Shown: positions 5,839 through 14,216, counted from the first letter of the stretch. The stretch: DNA of 23,615 bases from SSC4 sp964642445 (GCA_964642445.1 CAZXQZ010000046.1:1-23615); one strand, 5' to 3'. A program made the numbers and translations. Notes: generated by a model not told the origin, from the letters alone.

Positions 5839-8328
5839 TTCAACCTCGATTGTTTTGATTGCAACTTCTGTGCAGCGGCCCATGCCGGCCACACCACAGG
5901 CGGTTGTCAGGCGGGCGCCATCTGCGGCTCGATACAGGCCAACGACCAACCGATAACGGCCCGCGGGTATGCCCGCCGGTGTGGTCAAGACGTGCCGGTC
6001 GCGCACCAGCTCACCCGGCTGCCAGTCCGATGTGTCGTAGCGGCCGGCCAGCGGTGGGGCTTCATAGTTGGCCACGACCTGCCCCTGGGCATCGAGCAGC
6101 TGCACGACCACCACCAGCGGCTCGGCGCGATAGGAGGGTTGGGCCTGCCAGAGCAGCTCCAACGGAACGGTGTCACCCGGGCTGATGCGCGTGGCGGGGC
6201 TATCGGCACTGACGAGCGCAACCTGGTCACCCAACACCGCCCGTGCAGATTCAGAGGCGGCCGGTACGTCCCGCACAACCTGGACTTCTCCGATGTCCCA
6301 TCCGTTCGTGCCGCTGGTTGCTGCAAACGGCAGCGGCTGACCGGTGACCGGATCGTACGGCACCACCCGCAGTCGATAGGTGCCGGGGGTCGTGCCGGCC
6401 GGTACCGGCAAACGCAGCGGCTGGTACACGGAGGTCACCTGGCGCAGGTCCTGCAGGCTGCCGCCAACCGTTTCGTCATGTTGTGCCCAAACCACGTCCT
6501 GCTCATCCACCAGGCGCAGAGATACGGCCAGGGCCTGACCCGGCGCGCCAGCGGTTCGCTGCCACAGCAAGGGAACGTCCAGGGATGTGCCTGCCGTCAC
6601 CGGCTGGGTGGCAGCCAGGGGTGTTTCGACCGTCAGCCCGTCACCGACCTGGGCGCGCTGCGTGGTTTCACCCCAGCTTTCACCCGCAGTGGCGCCCCAA
6701 AAGCCTTGCACCCGCAGATTCGCTTCGCCGCCAAACACATGGTCCTCGAAAAGCGGCCAGTCTGCCAGGCTGGTGCGCACGACACCGCCGGGATCGGTCA
6801 CGGTATCGTAGATGCGATAATGCCAAAGCCGGCGCAGGCCGCCCAACAACTCACGCAGACGCTGGCGAGCGGCGGACTCACTGATGGCGTAGAAGTCGGA
6901 TTCGGGCAGACCCCAACCCAGGTTGGGATCACCATCGACGCTGCCCATCTGTACGATGATTGCGCCCGGATCATCAAGCACCTGCGCGGCGACGGCCGGT
7001 GTAAAATCGGATAGGCGTCCCCGCCAGCTGACCGGTTGGTCCCAGTAGGTTAGCAGTGCCGTATAGGGATAGCCGGCGTTGACCAGAATGACGTCACCGG
7101 GGCGCCAGCGTTCGGCGAGGAAACGCACCGCACCGCGATGGTCATCGGCCGCCAGGGCCGGGTTCGTCCACAGTGCGTGCAGTGACCAGCCGCCGAGACC
7201 GACGAGCAGCACGACCGCGCCCACAGCCAGTGCCCGACCCAGCGGCCGGCGCAAATGCCACAGCTCTGCCACACCCAGGGCCAGCAGCAGGCTGAAGGTG
7301 GGGGCGTAGGTGAACACGTAGCGTACGTGGTACAGCGGTGTCACCAGGAGCGAAACCAGTGCAATGAACAGCAGCGGCAGCAGGGTGCAGCCGGCCAGAA
7401 AATAGGGTGCCCAACCCGGTATGGGAACCACGCGGCGCGACCCGGGGCGCAGCAGCGCCAGGAGCAGGAGGGCTGTCACGAGCAGCACTGCAGCCCCGCC
7501 GATGGCCGCCGGCAGGGATTGACCAAAACCAAGTGCCGCCAGGCTCTCGACCAGCATCGTGCCCAAATCGGTTGGTGTACGCCAGGGTGGCACGGGCGGG
7601 CTGGTGATTTGCCGGAGGGCAGTGGGCAGCCAGGGCAGGAACAACACGATAACCAGCAGCTGGGCAGCCAGCCACTGGCCCACAAATGGCACGTGGGATC
7701 GGCGCGCGCCGCGCAGCAGGTACAGCAGGACCAGGACGTTGAGCGCCAGGAGTAGAATTCCGAAGTAGTACAGGGTGTACAGCCCCGCGCTGGCGGCCAG
7801 GGTGTAGAGAATCCAGGCGATCCAGGGTCGAACCGGGCGGTTGGGGGAGGATGGGGCTGTGCGCTTGGGTGGCAGCAGCGCCAAAACGCTCCAGATGCAA
7901 AACATACCCAGGGTCGCACCGACGGTGGACATGCGTACTTCCTGGCTGTACCAGATGTGGAAGGGCGCGATCGCGGCCAGCCACATACCGCCGAGGCTGA
8001 CGATTTGCCCCAGGCCGGCGCGGCGGCCTACGACGTAGGTTAGCGGCAGGAGCAGCATGCCGGCGAGCACCGATGGCAGCGCGGCCAGGAATTCGAGGCC
8101 TGGTCGAATCGTGACCAGGCTCAGCCAGGCATGCATCAGGAGATAGTAGCCCGGTGGATGGATGTCGCGGGCGGTGTGCGCCAGGAGTTCGGGGATCGTC
8201 TGCTGGGCCAGGTAGGTGGTGACCGTCTCATCGTACCACAGGCTTTGATCACCCAGGTCGTGCAGGCGGAGAATGAGGCCAACGAGCAGGGCCATGCCGC
8301 TGAGGATGTACAAACTGCGCCGTGTCAC
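5836..8328 (-). CDS. GT39-like membrane glycosyltransferase with C-terminal ectodomain
   Basis: An 830-residue protein. The N-terminal ~470 residues are a polytopic membrane domain of the GT-C fold (ArnT/PMT-like). The first loop has LWYDE (catalytic-type Asp33-Glu34) and DIHPPGYY (residue 55 onward), and FHIWYSQEVR fits the family. Such enzymes transfer sugars from polyprenyl-phosphate donors to lipids or proteins outside the membrane. The remaining ~330 residues are soluble and include two related beta-sandwich-like units (near LDVPLLWQ...PAGTTPGTYRLRV and VPLELLWQ...PAGIPAGRYRLVV), possibly substrate- or surface-binding. The listed start is GTG; an ATG twelve codons in (8295) is a real alternative. 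The GTG lies only 16 bases past the U-tract of the tRNA-Gly terminator, leaving no room for an ordinary promoter. The gene runs against the SRP RNA gene. Confidence 0.87.
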   Translation of the reverse strand: MTRRSLYILSGMALLVGLILRLHDLGDQSLWYDETVTTYLAQQTIPELLAHTARDIHPPGYYLLMHAWLSLVTIRPGLEFLAALPSVLAGMLLLPLTYVVGRRAGLGQIVSLGGMWLAAIAPFHIWYSQEVRMSTVGATLGMFCIWSVLALLPPKRTAPSSPNRPVRPWIAWILYTLAASAGLYTLYYFGILLLALNVLVLLYLLRGARRSHVPFVGQWLAAQLLVIVLFLPWLPTALRQITSPPVPPWRTPTDLGTMLVESLAALGFGQSLPAAIGGAAVLLVTALLLLALLRPGSRRVVPIPGWAPYFLAGCTLLPLLFIALVSLLVTPLYHVRYVFTYAPTFSLLLALGVAELWHLRRPLGRALAVGAVVLLVGLGGWSLHALWTNPALAADDHRGAVRFLAERWRPGDVILVNAGYPYTALLTYWDQPVSWRGRLSDFTPAVAAQVLDDPGAIIVQMGSVDGDPNLGWGLPESDFYAISESAARQRLRELLGGLRRLWHYRIYDTVTDPGGVVRTSLADWPLFEDHVFGGEANLRVQGFWGATAGESWGETTQRAQVGDGLTVETPLAATQPVTAGTSLDVPLLWQRTAGAPGQALAVSLRLVDEQDVVWAQHDETVGGSLQDLRQVTSVYQPLRLPVPAGTTPGTYRLRVVPYDPVTGQPLPFAATSGTNGWDIGEVQVVRDVPAASESARAVLGDQVALVSADSPATRISPGDTVPLELLWQAQPSYRAEPLVVVVQLLDAQGQVVANYEAPPLAGRYDTSDWQPGELVRDRHVLTTPAGIPAGRYRLVVGLYRAADGARLTTACGVAGMGRCTEVAIKTIEVE

Positions 8329-8343
8329 GAGTTGCCTGCCTCA

Positions 8344-8377
8344 CAAAAAAACTCCAATTGCGCTGGCAACTGGAGTT
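8344..8377 (-). terminator. Terminator of tRNA-Gly
   Basis: Read on the minus strand, AACTCCA and TTGGAGTT arms with inner TTGC/GCAA pairs and one opposed mismatch (8377-8350) are followed by seven Ts (8351-8345). This is a typical intrinsic terminator for tRNA-Gly(CCC). Confidence 0.85.
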
Positions 8378-8385
8378 GGTTCGAG

Positions 8386-8457
8386 AGCGGGTGATGGGAT
8401 TCGAACCCACGACTCACTGCTTGGGAAGCAGTTGCGCTACCACTGCGCCACACCCGC
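8386..8457 (-). tRNA. tRNA-Gly(CCC)
   Basis: A 72-nt cloverleaf on the minus strand. The acceptor stem is GCGGGTG (8457-8451) with CACCCGC (8393-8387) and discriminator T. The anticodon loop TTCCCAA gives anticodon CCC. The T arm is GTGGG-TTCGAAT-CCCAT with one G-T pair. CCA is not encoded. It has its own promoter and terminator, between lysS and the glycosyltransferase gene. Confidence 0.95.
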
Positions 8458-8469
8458 CAACTGGCCAAC

Positions 8470-8498
8470 ATTCTACCACACGACGCCCGGCGTGGCAA
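8470..8498 (-). promoter_or_regulatory. Promoter of tRNA-Gly(CCC)
   Basis: On the minus strand: TTGCCA (8498-8493), a 17-base spacer and TAGAAT (8475-8470), 12 bases before the tRNA 5' end. Confidence 0.75.
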
Positions 8499-8533
8499 AT
8501 GTTTCACAAGACCGGCAAGTGATTCGATGCACC

Positions 8534-10018
8534 TCAGTCACGTGCCCGCAGGTGCGGGAAGAGAATAACCTCACGAATCGTCGACTTGTCGGTGAACAGC
8601 ATCGCCAGCCGATCGACCCCGGTGCCAAAACCTCCGGTGGGCGGCAGGCCATAACTGAGTGCCGTGACGTAATCTTCGTCCAGGGGGTTGGCGTCCTCGT
8701 CCCCTTCGGCCAGGGCACGCCCCATGTCCAGAAAACGCTGCAGCTGGTCCATAGGATCGTTGAGCTCGCTGAAGGCGTTGCCCATCTCCATGCCGCCAAT
8801 GAAGTACTCAAACCGTTCGACCATCGTTGGATCGTCCGCCTTTTTTTTGGCCAGCGGCGAAATCTCGACCGGGTAATCGAGGATGAAGGTGGGCTGCACC
8901 AGGTGCGGTTCAACGTGCGTCGCAAACAGAGAGTCGATGAGTTTACCCCGGTTGGACTTCGGCTCGGGCTGGTGCCCCAGGCTGCGCATGGCGGCGGCCA
9001 GGCTCTCTGCATCCGGGTACAGGGCGAAGTCGAGTCCCGTGGCATCGAGGATAGCCTGGCGCATGGTGATTCGCCGCCACGGGGGCGTAAGGTCGATGTC
9101 GTGGCCCTGGTAGGTGAGGCGCATCTGACCGTTCAGCGTCAGCGCCACGAAAGCAATCATCTCCTCGACCCGGCGCATCACCGCTTCGTAATCGGCATAG
9201 GCTTCGTAGAATTCGAGCTGCGTGAACTCGGGATTGTGCTTGAAGCTGATACCTTCATTGCGGAAGTCGCGCCCGATTTCGTAAACACGCTCGTAACCGC
9301 CCACCAGCAGCCGCTTCAGATAGAGCTCGAAGGAGATGCGCAGGTAGAGCTCTTGTTTGAGCTGGTTGTGGTAGGTCGTGAAGGGCCGCGCCGCGGCACC
9401 GCCGTAGATTGGCTGCAGCACCGGTGTCTCGACTTCGAGAAAACCGTTCTGGTCGAGATAATCGCGCAGGGCATGAATCAGGCGAGCACGTGTCACGAAG
9501 ACCTGCCGGGTTTCAGGGTTGGCCAGTAGATCGACATAACGCTGACGATAGCGAGTTTCGACGTCCTTGAGGCCGTGCCATTTGTCGGGCAGGGGATGCA
9601 GGGCCTTGCCGATCAGGCGCAGGTGTTTGGCCTGGCAGCTTGGCTCGCCCATGCGCGTACGCACCATGGGACCGCCAGCTTCGATGAAGTCACCCAGGTC
9701 GAGCAGCTTGCGCACAAGGGTATCGTAGGTGTCGCTGCCGACATCGTCCTGGCGGATGAAGATCTGCACGCGACCGCTGCCGTCCTCGAGGTGGGCAAAT
9801 GTCGCTTTGCCCATGACGCGGATCGACACCAGGCGGCCGGCGAGGTGTACCATCGGGCCTGGTTGGCTGCTGCTTTCGGCCGCCTCCAGTGCTGCCACGG
9901 CCTCGGCAGCCGTGTGGTCGCGCTGCACATGGGCCGGATAGGCGGGGATATTCAGCTCGCGCAGGCGCGCCAGCTTCTCGACGCGTGCCTGCTCCTGGTC
10001 GCTCAAATCGGTGAACAT
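8534..10018 (-). CDS. lysS: Lysyl-tRNA synthetase, class II
   Basis: A 494-residue cytoplasmic enzyme that charges tRNA-Lys with lysine using ATP. The N-terminal OB-fold anticodon-binding domain (about residues 50-150) includes VHLAGRLVSIRVMGKATF. The class II core follows: motif 1 region GFLEVETPVLQPIYGGAAA, motif 2 EIGRDFRNEGI with FKHNPEFTQLEFYEAY, and motif 3 GGFGTGVDRLAMLF near the C-terminus. The length is normal for bacterial LysS. The ATG at 10018 follows the greA stop after six bases, so the two genes form one operon, and any control in the greA leader would also affect LysS supply. Confidence 0.97.
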   Translation of the reverse strand: MFTDLSDQEQARVEKLARLRELNIPAYPAHVQRDHTAAEAVAALEAAESSSQPGPMVHLAGRLVSIRVMGKATFAHLEDGSGRVQIFIRQDDVGSDTYDTLVRKLLDLGDFIEAGGPMVRTRMGEPSCQAKHLRLIGKALHPLPDKWHGLKDVETRYRQRYVDLLANPETRQVFVTRARLIHALRDYLDQNGFLEVETPVLQPIYGGAAARPFTTYHNQLKQELYLRISFELYLKRLLVGGYERVYEIGRDFRNEGISFKHNPEFTQLEFYEAYADYEAVMRRVEEMIAFVALTLNGQMRLTYQGHDIDLTPPWRRITMRQAILDATGLDFALYPDAESLAAAMRSLGHQPEPKSNRGKLIDSLFATHVEPHLVQPTFILDYPVEISPLAKKKADDPTMVERFEYFIGGMEMGNAFSELNDPMDQLQRFLDMGRALAEGDEDANPLDEDYVTALSYGLPPTGGFGTGVDRLAMLFTDKSTIREVILFPHLRARD

Positions 10019-10024
10019 GATTGT

Positions 10025-10498
10025 TTAGTTAATCTCGACGATCTCGAAGTGCAGCACGCCGCCGGGTGTGTGGACCTGAACCCGGTCGCCGGCGGTACGG
10101 CCGATCAAGGCGCGACCCATCGGCGATTCATTGGAGATTCGCCCCTGCGTGGGATCCGCTTCGGCATAACCGACGATCGCATACGTCTCGACATCTCCAA
10201 AATCGAGATCACGCACGGTGACACGCGCGCCGAGGGCGACATGGGTGTTGTGTTGGTTGTCTTCGATGACCACGGCACTGGCGATCAGGTGCTCCAGGGT
10301 TTTGATGCGGCCTTCGACGAAGGCCTGTTCGTTCTTTGCCTCTTCGTAGCCGGCATTTTCCGAGACATCGCCGTCCATCTTAGCCTCGTGAATGCGGCGG
10401 GCCACTTCGGGCCGCCGGACGGAGATGAGTTGATCGAGCTCTTCCTGGAGCTTCTGGATGCCTTCCGGTGTCAGGTAGACTTCTTTGTTGTTCGCCAT
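10025..10498 (-). CDS. greA: Transcription elongation factor GreA
   Basis: A 157-residue protein starting at the ATG at 10498 (MANNKEVYLTPEG), preceded by a GAGAG ribosome site; a longer in-frame extension to 10699 would read through the leader and promoter and is rejected. The N-terminal coiled coil carries the acidic tip motif DGDVSENAGYEEAKNEQ, whose Asp/Glu residues stimulate RNA polymerase to cleave backtracked RNA. The C-terminal FKBP-like domain includes SPMGRALIGRTAGD. The family's usual length is about 158. It is the first gene of an operon with lysS. The gene has a strong promoter at 10655-10683, and a hairpin followed by eight Ts lies between that promoter and the start codon, which suggests attenuation. 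Confidence 0.97.
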   Translation of the reverse strand: MANNKEVYLTPEGIQKLQEELDQLISVRRPEVARRIHEAKMDGDVSENAGYEEAKNEQAFVEGRIKTLEHLIASAVVIEDNQHNTHVALGARVTVRDLDFGDVETYAIVGYAEADPTQGRISNESPMGRALIGRTAGDRVQVHTPGGVLHFEIVEIN

Positions 10499-10515
10499 GT
10501 TACTCTCTTCGTACG

Positions 10516-10539
10516 AACTGAGCTTTTTTGCTCGCAGTT
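10516..10539 (-). promoter_or_regulatory. Hairpin upstream of the greA ribosome site
   Basis: On the minus strand, AACT-GC-GAGC and GCTC-AGTT arms close an A6 loop, with GC bulged. It sits 17 bases before the ATG, directly ahead of the GAGAG ribosome site. It could protect the mRNA end or influence translation of greA. Confidence 0.4.
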
Positions 10540-10552
10540 GCAGGTAGGGTGC

Positions 10553-10577
10553 AAAAAAAACCAGCGCCTGAGGCGCC
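10553..10577 (-). terminator. Terminator inside the greA leader (candidate attenuator)
   Basis: On the minus strand, GCGCC-TCA-GGCGC (10576-10564) is followed by TGG and eight Ts (10560-10553). Flanking CCAG and CTGG can extend the pairing with an internal bulge. It lies about 70 bases after the predicted greA transcription start and 55 bases before the ATG, so full-length mRNA requires readthrough. Confidence 0.75.
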
Positions 10578-10654
10578 GTCGTACTGGCAGTATCAGCCAC
10601 AGCACAGCCTTGACTGGGCGAATCGGGGCTGGCATTGGCCTGAACGTAGGCGCC

Positions 10655-10683
10655 ATTATACATGCAGTTTTTGAATTTGACAA
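10655..10683 (-). promoter_or_regulatory. Promoter of greA-lysS
   Basis: On the minus strand: TTGTCA (10683-10678), a 17-base spacer and a perfect TATAAT (10660-10655), with a predicted start near 10648. The -35 box lies only 13 bases beyond the stop codon of the upstream CpXC gene. Confidence 0.8.
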
Positions 10684-10695
10684 GAAACGCGAGCC

Positions 10696-12027
10696 TCACA
10701 CCACAAGCATTGCCTGTCCACGGATATCGCGCAGCCGTTTGGCGACCTCCAGTTGACCCTGTTCAGTCAGGTTCTGCGCCAGGGCTTCCAGGGTCTCCAG
10801 GAATTCTGGCGTGACCTCCTGCCGACGTTCGCCCAACAGCTTACGGGTCTCGGCGGGGTATTCGGCCTGCATCAGGTCATTGATGAGCCGGATGGCCGGC
10901 GGTGCTGCCGCGCGGGCTTCGGCTTCGATCGCACCCATCAGGGACTCCAGGGTCCTGGCCACAGCTTTGGCGCCACGCTGGCGTGCCGCGGCCAGGTTGA
11001 GGCTCAGTACTTCGACGAACGTATTGTCGACGCGGTCCCACTGGGTTTGGAGAGCAGCGACTGGATCGGGTGCCTCCAGCAGTTCCTGCAGGAACCCGGT
11101 GGCCTCTTCCATAACGGCCTGGTTTGCCGCATCGATCTCCTGGGTCAGCTCCAGGACACGTGCGCGCACGTTGGTCAGGTGCTGGGCGGTCGTTTTGTCG
11201 TGCCGCTTCTCTGCATCCTCGATACGCGCGGCCAGCTGTTGGAAGAAAACGTAATCGATCAGCGGGCGGCCAACCGTCACGTAGGCCACGGTCTCGTCCT
11301 CAGTGGCTGCAATGACCTTTTCCAGCAGCTCCTCGCGCGTCGTCTCCTCGGTGATGCTGTTGGCCGCAGCCTGCTGCGCCAGCATGCGTTGGCCAAAACT
11401 GGTCATGTCCAGCAGCTGATCGTGCAGGCTGGCATAGACGGCCGCGGCGCGCTGGTCACCGCTGGACGCCATTTGTTGGGCCAGGGTGGCGAGCGTCACA
11501 AAGAAATCATAGTCGATTTGGGCGTCGTAGGCCTGGGCGGTCGCACGCAGGGCCTCCTCGCTGGTGGCACTGCGCAGCAGCAAGTTGACGAGCTGTACCC
11601 GCTCCTGCTGCTCACGCATCATCTCCGGTGAGACACCATCGGCAGCCAGGATTGCTTCGATCATGCCATTGAGCGTCAGGAATTCTTTTGGCTGAAAGAG
11701 GTATGCGCGCCGCTGTTCTGGCGGCAGGCTGTCCATGGTCCGGCGTGTCAGGTCACCGATGATTCGCTGCCGGTCCTGGTGCGAGATGTTCGCCTCGGGT
11801 GGCAAAAAGAGCGCCAGCAGTTCCTTGTTGCCGTCATGGTACATCAGCGCGCCGCCAATCTGAAACGTGCGCTGACAGCTGGGACAGCTGGCCACATTCA
11901 GCCGGCCGGCCAGGAATCGGCGCTTGATCTCTGGATCCTGTGTCGCGTCGATGATGGTGTAGAGATCTGCCGTGACGGGTGTCCGGCAGTAGGGGCAGGC
12001 CACAGAGATACGCTGTGGAGCAATCAT
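10696..12027 (-). CDS. CpXC domain protein
   Basis: A 443-residue protein. The N-terminus has two cysteine pairs, CPYC (residues 11-14) and CPSC (48-51), matching the CpXC domain, which probably binds a metal such as zinc. The middle of the domain contains ALMYHDGNKELLALFLP. The rest is long and mostly helical, rich in Glu/Ala/Gln, with no membrane segment; I do not recognise further domains. The ATG at 12027 is preceded by AAGGA. It begins 17 bases after miaA and is probably the last gene of the rnhB-yraN-miaA operon. CpXC proteins have no established function to my knowledge; the neighbourhood of RNA/DNA-processing genes may be accidental. Confidence 0.83.
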   Translation of the reverse strand: MIAPQRISVACPYCRTPVTADLYTIIDATQDPEIKRRFLAGRLNVASCPSCQRTFQIGGALMYHDGNKELLALFLPPEANISHQDRQRIIGDLTRRTMDSLPPEQRRAYLFQPKEFLTLNGMIEAILAADGVSPEMMREQQERVQLVNLLLRSATSEEALRATAQAYDAQIDYDFFVTLATLAQQMASSGDQRAAAVYASLHDQLLDMTSFGQRMLAQQAAANSITEETTREELLEKVIAATEDETVAYVTVGRPLIDYVFFQQLAARIEDAEKRHDKTTAQHLTNVRARVLELTQEIDAANQAVMEEATGFLQELLEAPDPVAALQTQWDRVDNTFVEVLSLNLAAARQRGAKAVARTLESLMGAIEAEARAAAPPAIRLINDLMQAEYPAETRKLLGERRQEVTPEFLETLEALAQNLTEQGQLEVAKRLRDIRGQAMLVV

Positions 12028-12044
12028 GAACTATTTGTCCTTTC

Positions 12045-13016
12045 TCATCGGTGAAGCGCATCTTCACCGGCGTCGAACGTCGGCGCCGCGGATGTATCCA
12101 GCCACCCCTGGACATACTGCAGCACGGCGCGACCAGAATCAGACTCCGCCTGGAACCAGGCGATCTTGGGGTCATCCAATCTGAACCAGTTGCGTTGCTG
12201 GCGTACGAAGCGTCGTGTGGCCCGCTTGAGGTCGGTTATGGCCGGCTGCAGGGCCTGTTCGCCGCGCAGATAACGGCCGATTTCCCGGTACCCCAGGCCA
12301 CTCATCGCTGGCAGGTCGGGCGCGTAACCCCGCGCAAACAGAGACTGCACTTCTGCCACCAGGCCTTGGGCCAGCATGTCGGCAATGCGCGCATCGATCC
12401 GTTGGTACAGTGCCTCCGCCGGTAGGGTCAGCCCAATCTGCAGCACGCGATAAGGGGGCGGGTGACGCTGCTGCAGGCGGCTGATGGGCTGCCCGGTGCT
12501 GAGGCAGACCTCCAGTGCACGAATGACCCGGCGCACGTTGCGCGCATCGATGTGCGCCGCAGCCGCCGGGTCCAGCTCGGCCAGGCGGGCATGCAGCGCG
12601 GGCGCACCCATCGTTGCGGCTTGGGCGGCCAGGGTGGCACGCAGCTCCCAATCGGGTGCCACGGCCGGTACTGTCCATCCTTCCAACACCGCGCGCACGT
12701 ATTGGCCACTGCCACCGACCAGCAGCGGCAGGCGATGACGCCCGTGAATGGCGGCAATTGCCGCATAAGCCAGCCTTTGAAATTCGGCCACGGACAGGGT
12801 CTCGTCCGGCGACACCACATCGAGCAGGTGGTGTCGCACGCGCGCGCGTTGGTCAGCCGTCGGTTTGGCCGTGCCGATGTCCATGCCCACGTACACCTGG
12901 CGTGAGTCCGCGGATACGATTTCGCCCGCCAGGACTTCTGCCAGGTGCAGCGACAGCGCTGTTTTGCCGACAGCCGTCGGCCCGACCAGCGCAACCAGCG
13001 GGGGCAGTGGTGTCAT
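12045..13016 (-). CDS. miaA: tRNA dimethylallyltransferase MiaA
   Basis: A 323-residue enzyme that transfers a dimethylallyl group to N6 of A37 in tRNAs reading UNN codons. The P-loop GPTAVGKT is at residues 12-19, followed by SADSRQVYVGMDIGTAKP (substrate-binding region), DVVSPDE, VGGSGQYVRA and GLGYREIGRYL, all characteristic of MiaA. The length is typical. The ATG is immediately next to the yraN stop (TAG-ATG, no gap), so translation is likely coupled. The last 15 or so residues (Thr/Ala/Asp-rich) are not conserved family sequence as far as I can tell. Confidence 0.97.
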   Translation of the reverse strand: MTPLPPLVALVGPTAVGKTALSLHLAEVLAGEIVSADSRQVYVGMDIGTAKPTADQRARVRHHLLDVVSPDETLSVAEFQRLAYAAIAAIHGRHRLPLLVGGSGQYVRAVLEGWTVPAVAPDWELRATLAAQAATMGAPALHARLAELDPAAAAHIDARNVRRVIRALEVCLSTGQPISRLQQRHPPPYRVLQIGLTLPAEALYQRIDARIADMLAQGLVAEVQSLFARGYAPDLPAMSGLGYREIGRYLRGEQALQPAITDLKRATRRFVRQQRNWFRLDDPKIAWFQAESDSGRAVLQYVQGWLDTSAAPTFDAGEDALHR

Positions 13017-13379
13017 CTAGCCCCCCACTACATTTTCTAGTACGGTCAGCCGTGCCACGCGACCCCGCTGATCGATCACGATCGCGACCAGGTCGATGCG
13101 CCAGGGACCGGCCCAGCCGGTTGTCTGCACGTAGGTATGGGCAGCGGCAGCCAGGCGGGCCTGTTTGGTCGCCGTCAGTGACTCTTCGGGCGTGCCAAAC
13201 GCCTGGCTGCGGCGTGTGCGCACTTCGGCCACAACCAGGGTGTCACCGCAGTGGGTGATGAGATCGAGCTCGCCGTAAGAACAGCGCCAATTACGTGCCA
13301 CGATCGTATCGCCGCGCTGGGTCAGCGCCGCGGCAGCCAGGTCTTCGCCGGTCTTTCCCAGTTTTTGCCGGCTGCTCAT
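13017..13379 (-). CDS. YraN family protein (UPF0102)
   Basis: A 120-residue endonuclease-like protein. The N-terminal GKTGEDLAAAAL and the core NWRCSYGELDLITHCGDTLVVAEVRTR match the UPF0102/YraN family, which has a restriction-endonuclease-like fold; the ED, GELD and EVR acidic positions correspond to the putative active site. Its biochemical role is unproven in the family. It starts inside the end of rnhB (4-bp ATGA overlap at 13376-13379) and abuts miaA. The rnhB-yraN pairing is very common in bacteria, which supports the call. Confidence 0.93.
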   Translation of the reverse strand: MSSRQKLGKTGEDLAAAALTQRGDTIVARNWRCSYGELDLITHCGDTLVVAEVRTRRSQAFGTPEESLTATKQARLAAAAHTYVQTTGWAGPWRIDLVAIVIDQRGRVARLTVLENVVGG

Positions 13380-14080
13380 GCGTTCGTGCCCACGAGTGGC
13401 AGCGGCAGCTGGCTGACCGGGCTGAAGCTGCGGCGGTGTTCCGCACAGGGTCCCAGGCGGGCAATGGCCGCACGATGGGCGGCGGTTCCATACCCCTTAT
13501 GCTGCTCGAATCCGTAGCCAGGGTATGGGCCTGCCAGGTTCACCATGAGCCGGTCGCGCGTCACCTTGGCCACGATCGACGCCGCCGCAATCGAGAGCGA
13601 TCGGCAGTCCCCCTTAACCAGGCCCGCTTGTGGCAGCGGCAATTCGAGGGTCAGAAAGTCAATCAACAGGTAATCGACGGCATGACCCTGCTGCTGAATC
13701 TCGGCCACGGCCACGTGCATGGCCTGGCGTGTCGCGGCCGCAATGCCCATGCGGTCGATCTGCGGTGCACTGACCAGGCCTATCCCCGTTGCCAGTGCCA
13801 CCTGTTGGACAAGACCGAACAACTGCTGACGCTGTGCCGGTGAAACCTGTTTGGAATCATTAATCGCCCACACCGCCGCGGGAAATGTCGTTCGCGGCGG
13901 CAGCACCACGGCGGCAGCCACCACAGGACCTGCCAACGCCCCGCGCCCGACTTCGTCGAGGCCGGCAACACAGACGTAGCCGGCCTGCCACAGGCGTTCT
14001 TCCTCTGTCAGGTCTGGCCTGACCGGCAGGGTGTGCGTGGCTGATTTGCGTTCCCGGTCAGCCGCAGTGGAAACAGTCAC
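13376..14080 (-). CDS. rnhB: Ribonuclease HII
   Basis: A 234-residue enzyme that cuts the RNA strand of RNA-DNA hybrids and removes ribonucleotides from DNA. The signature LDEVGRGALAGPVVAAAV contains catalytic Asp42-Glu43. Other family motifs are INDSKQVSPAQR, YLLIDF (catalytic Asp), SLSIAAASIVAKVTRDR and YGFEQHKGYGT. The start is a GTG at 14080, with a short variable N-terminal extension of about 30 residues; no better start is visible before the conserved region. It is the first gene of the rnhB-yraN-miaA-CpXC cluster. A terminator lies upstream between it and rplS, and I see no strong promoter after that terminator, so some readthrough from rplS is likely. Confidence 0.96.
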   Translation of the reverse strand: MTVSTAADRERKSATHTLPVRPDLTEEERLWQAGYVCVAGLDEVGRGALAGPVVAAAVVLPPRTTFPAAVWAINDSKQVSPAQRQQLFGLVQQVALATGIGLVSAPQIDRMGIAAATRQAMHVAVAEIQQQGHAVDYLLIDFLTLELPLPQAGLVKGDCRSLSIAAASIVAKVTRDRLMVNLAGPYPGYGFEQHKGYGTAAHRAAIARLGPCAEHRRSFSPVSQLPLPLVGTNA

Positions 14081-14134
14081 AGAATTACGGCCTCGCTGCG
14101 TCGATCACAAGACTGCCGGTCGCCACGAGGTGGC

Positions 14135-14166
14135 AAAAAAGAAAGCGCAGGGTAGACCCTACGCTT
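14135..14166 (-). terminator. Terminator after rplS
   Basis: On the minus strand, AGCG-T-AGGGT and ACCCT-G-CGCT arms (14165-14144), with one internal mismatch, are followed by TTTCTTTTTT (14144-14135). It lies 51 bases past the rplS stop and 55 bases before rnhB. Confidence 0.8.
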
Positions 14167-14216
14167 GCTTGGTCGCACGTGCTGATAAATCCAGCACGCG
14201 GCTACCGGCGCAATGA

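Noticed and set aside
5773..7014. Plus-strand frame of 413 codons opposite the glycosyltransferase
   Set aside because: Composition is that of a shadow frame (Arg/Gln/His-rich), it runs through the SRP terminator, and the opposite strand has a recognisable GT39-like protein.
8273..9529. Plus-strand frame of 418 codons opposite lysS
   Set aside because: It runs through tRNA-Gly and antisense to all the LysS motifs.
10499..10699. N-terminal extension of GreA to 224 residues
   Set aside because: The extension would span the predicted promoter and terminator; GreA is normally about 158 residues and the ATG at 10498 has a ribosome site.
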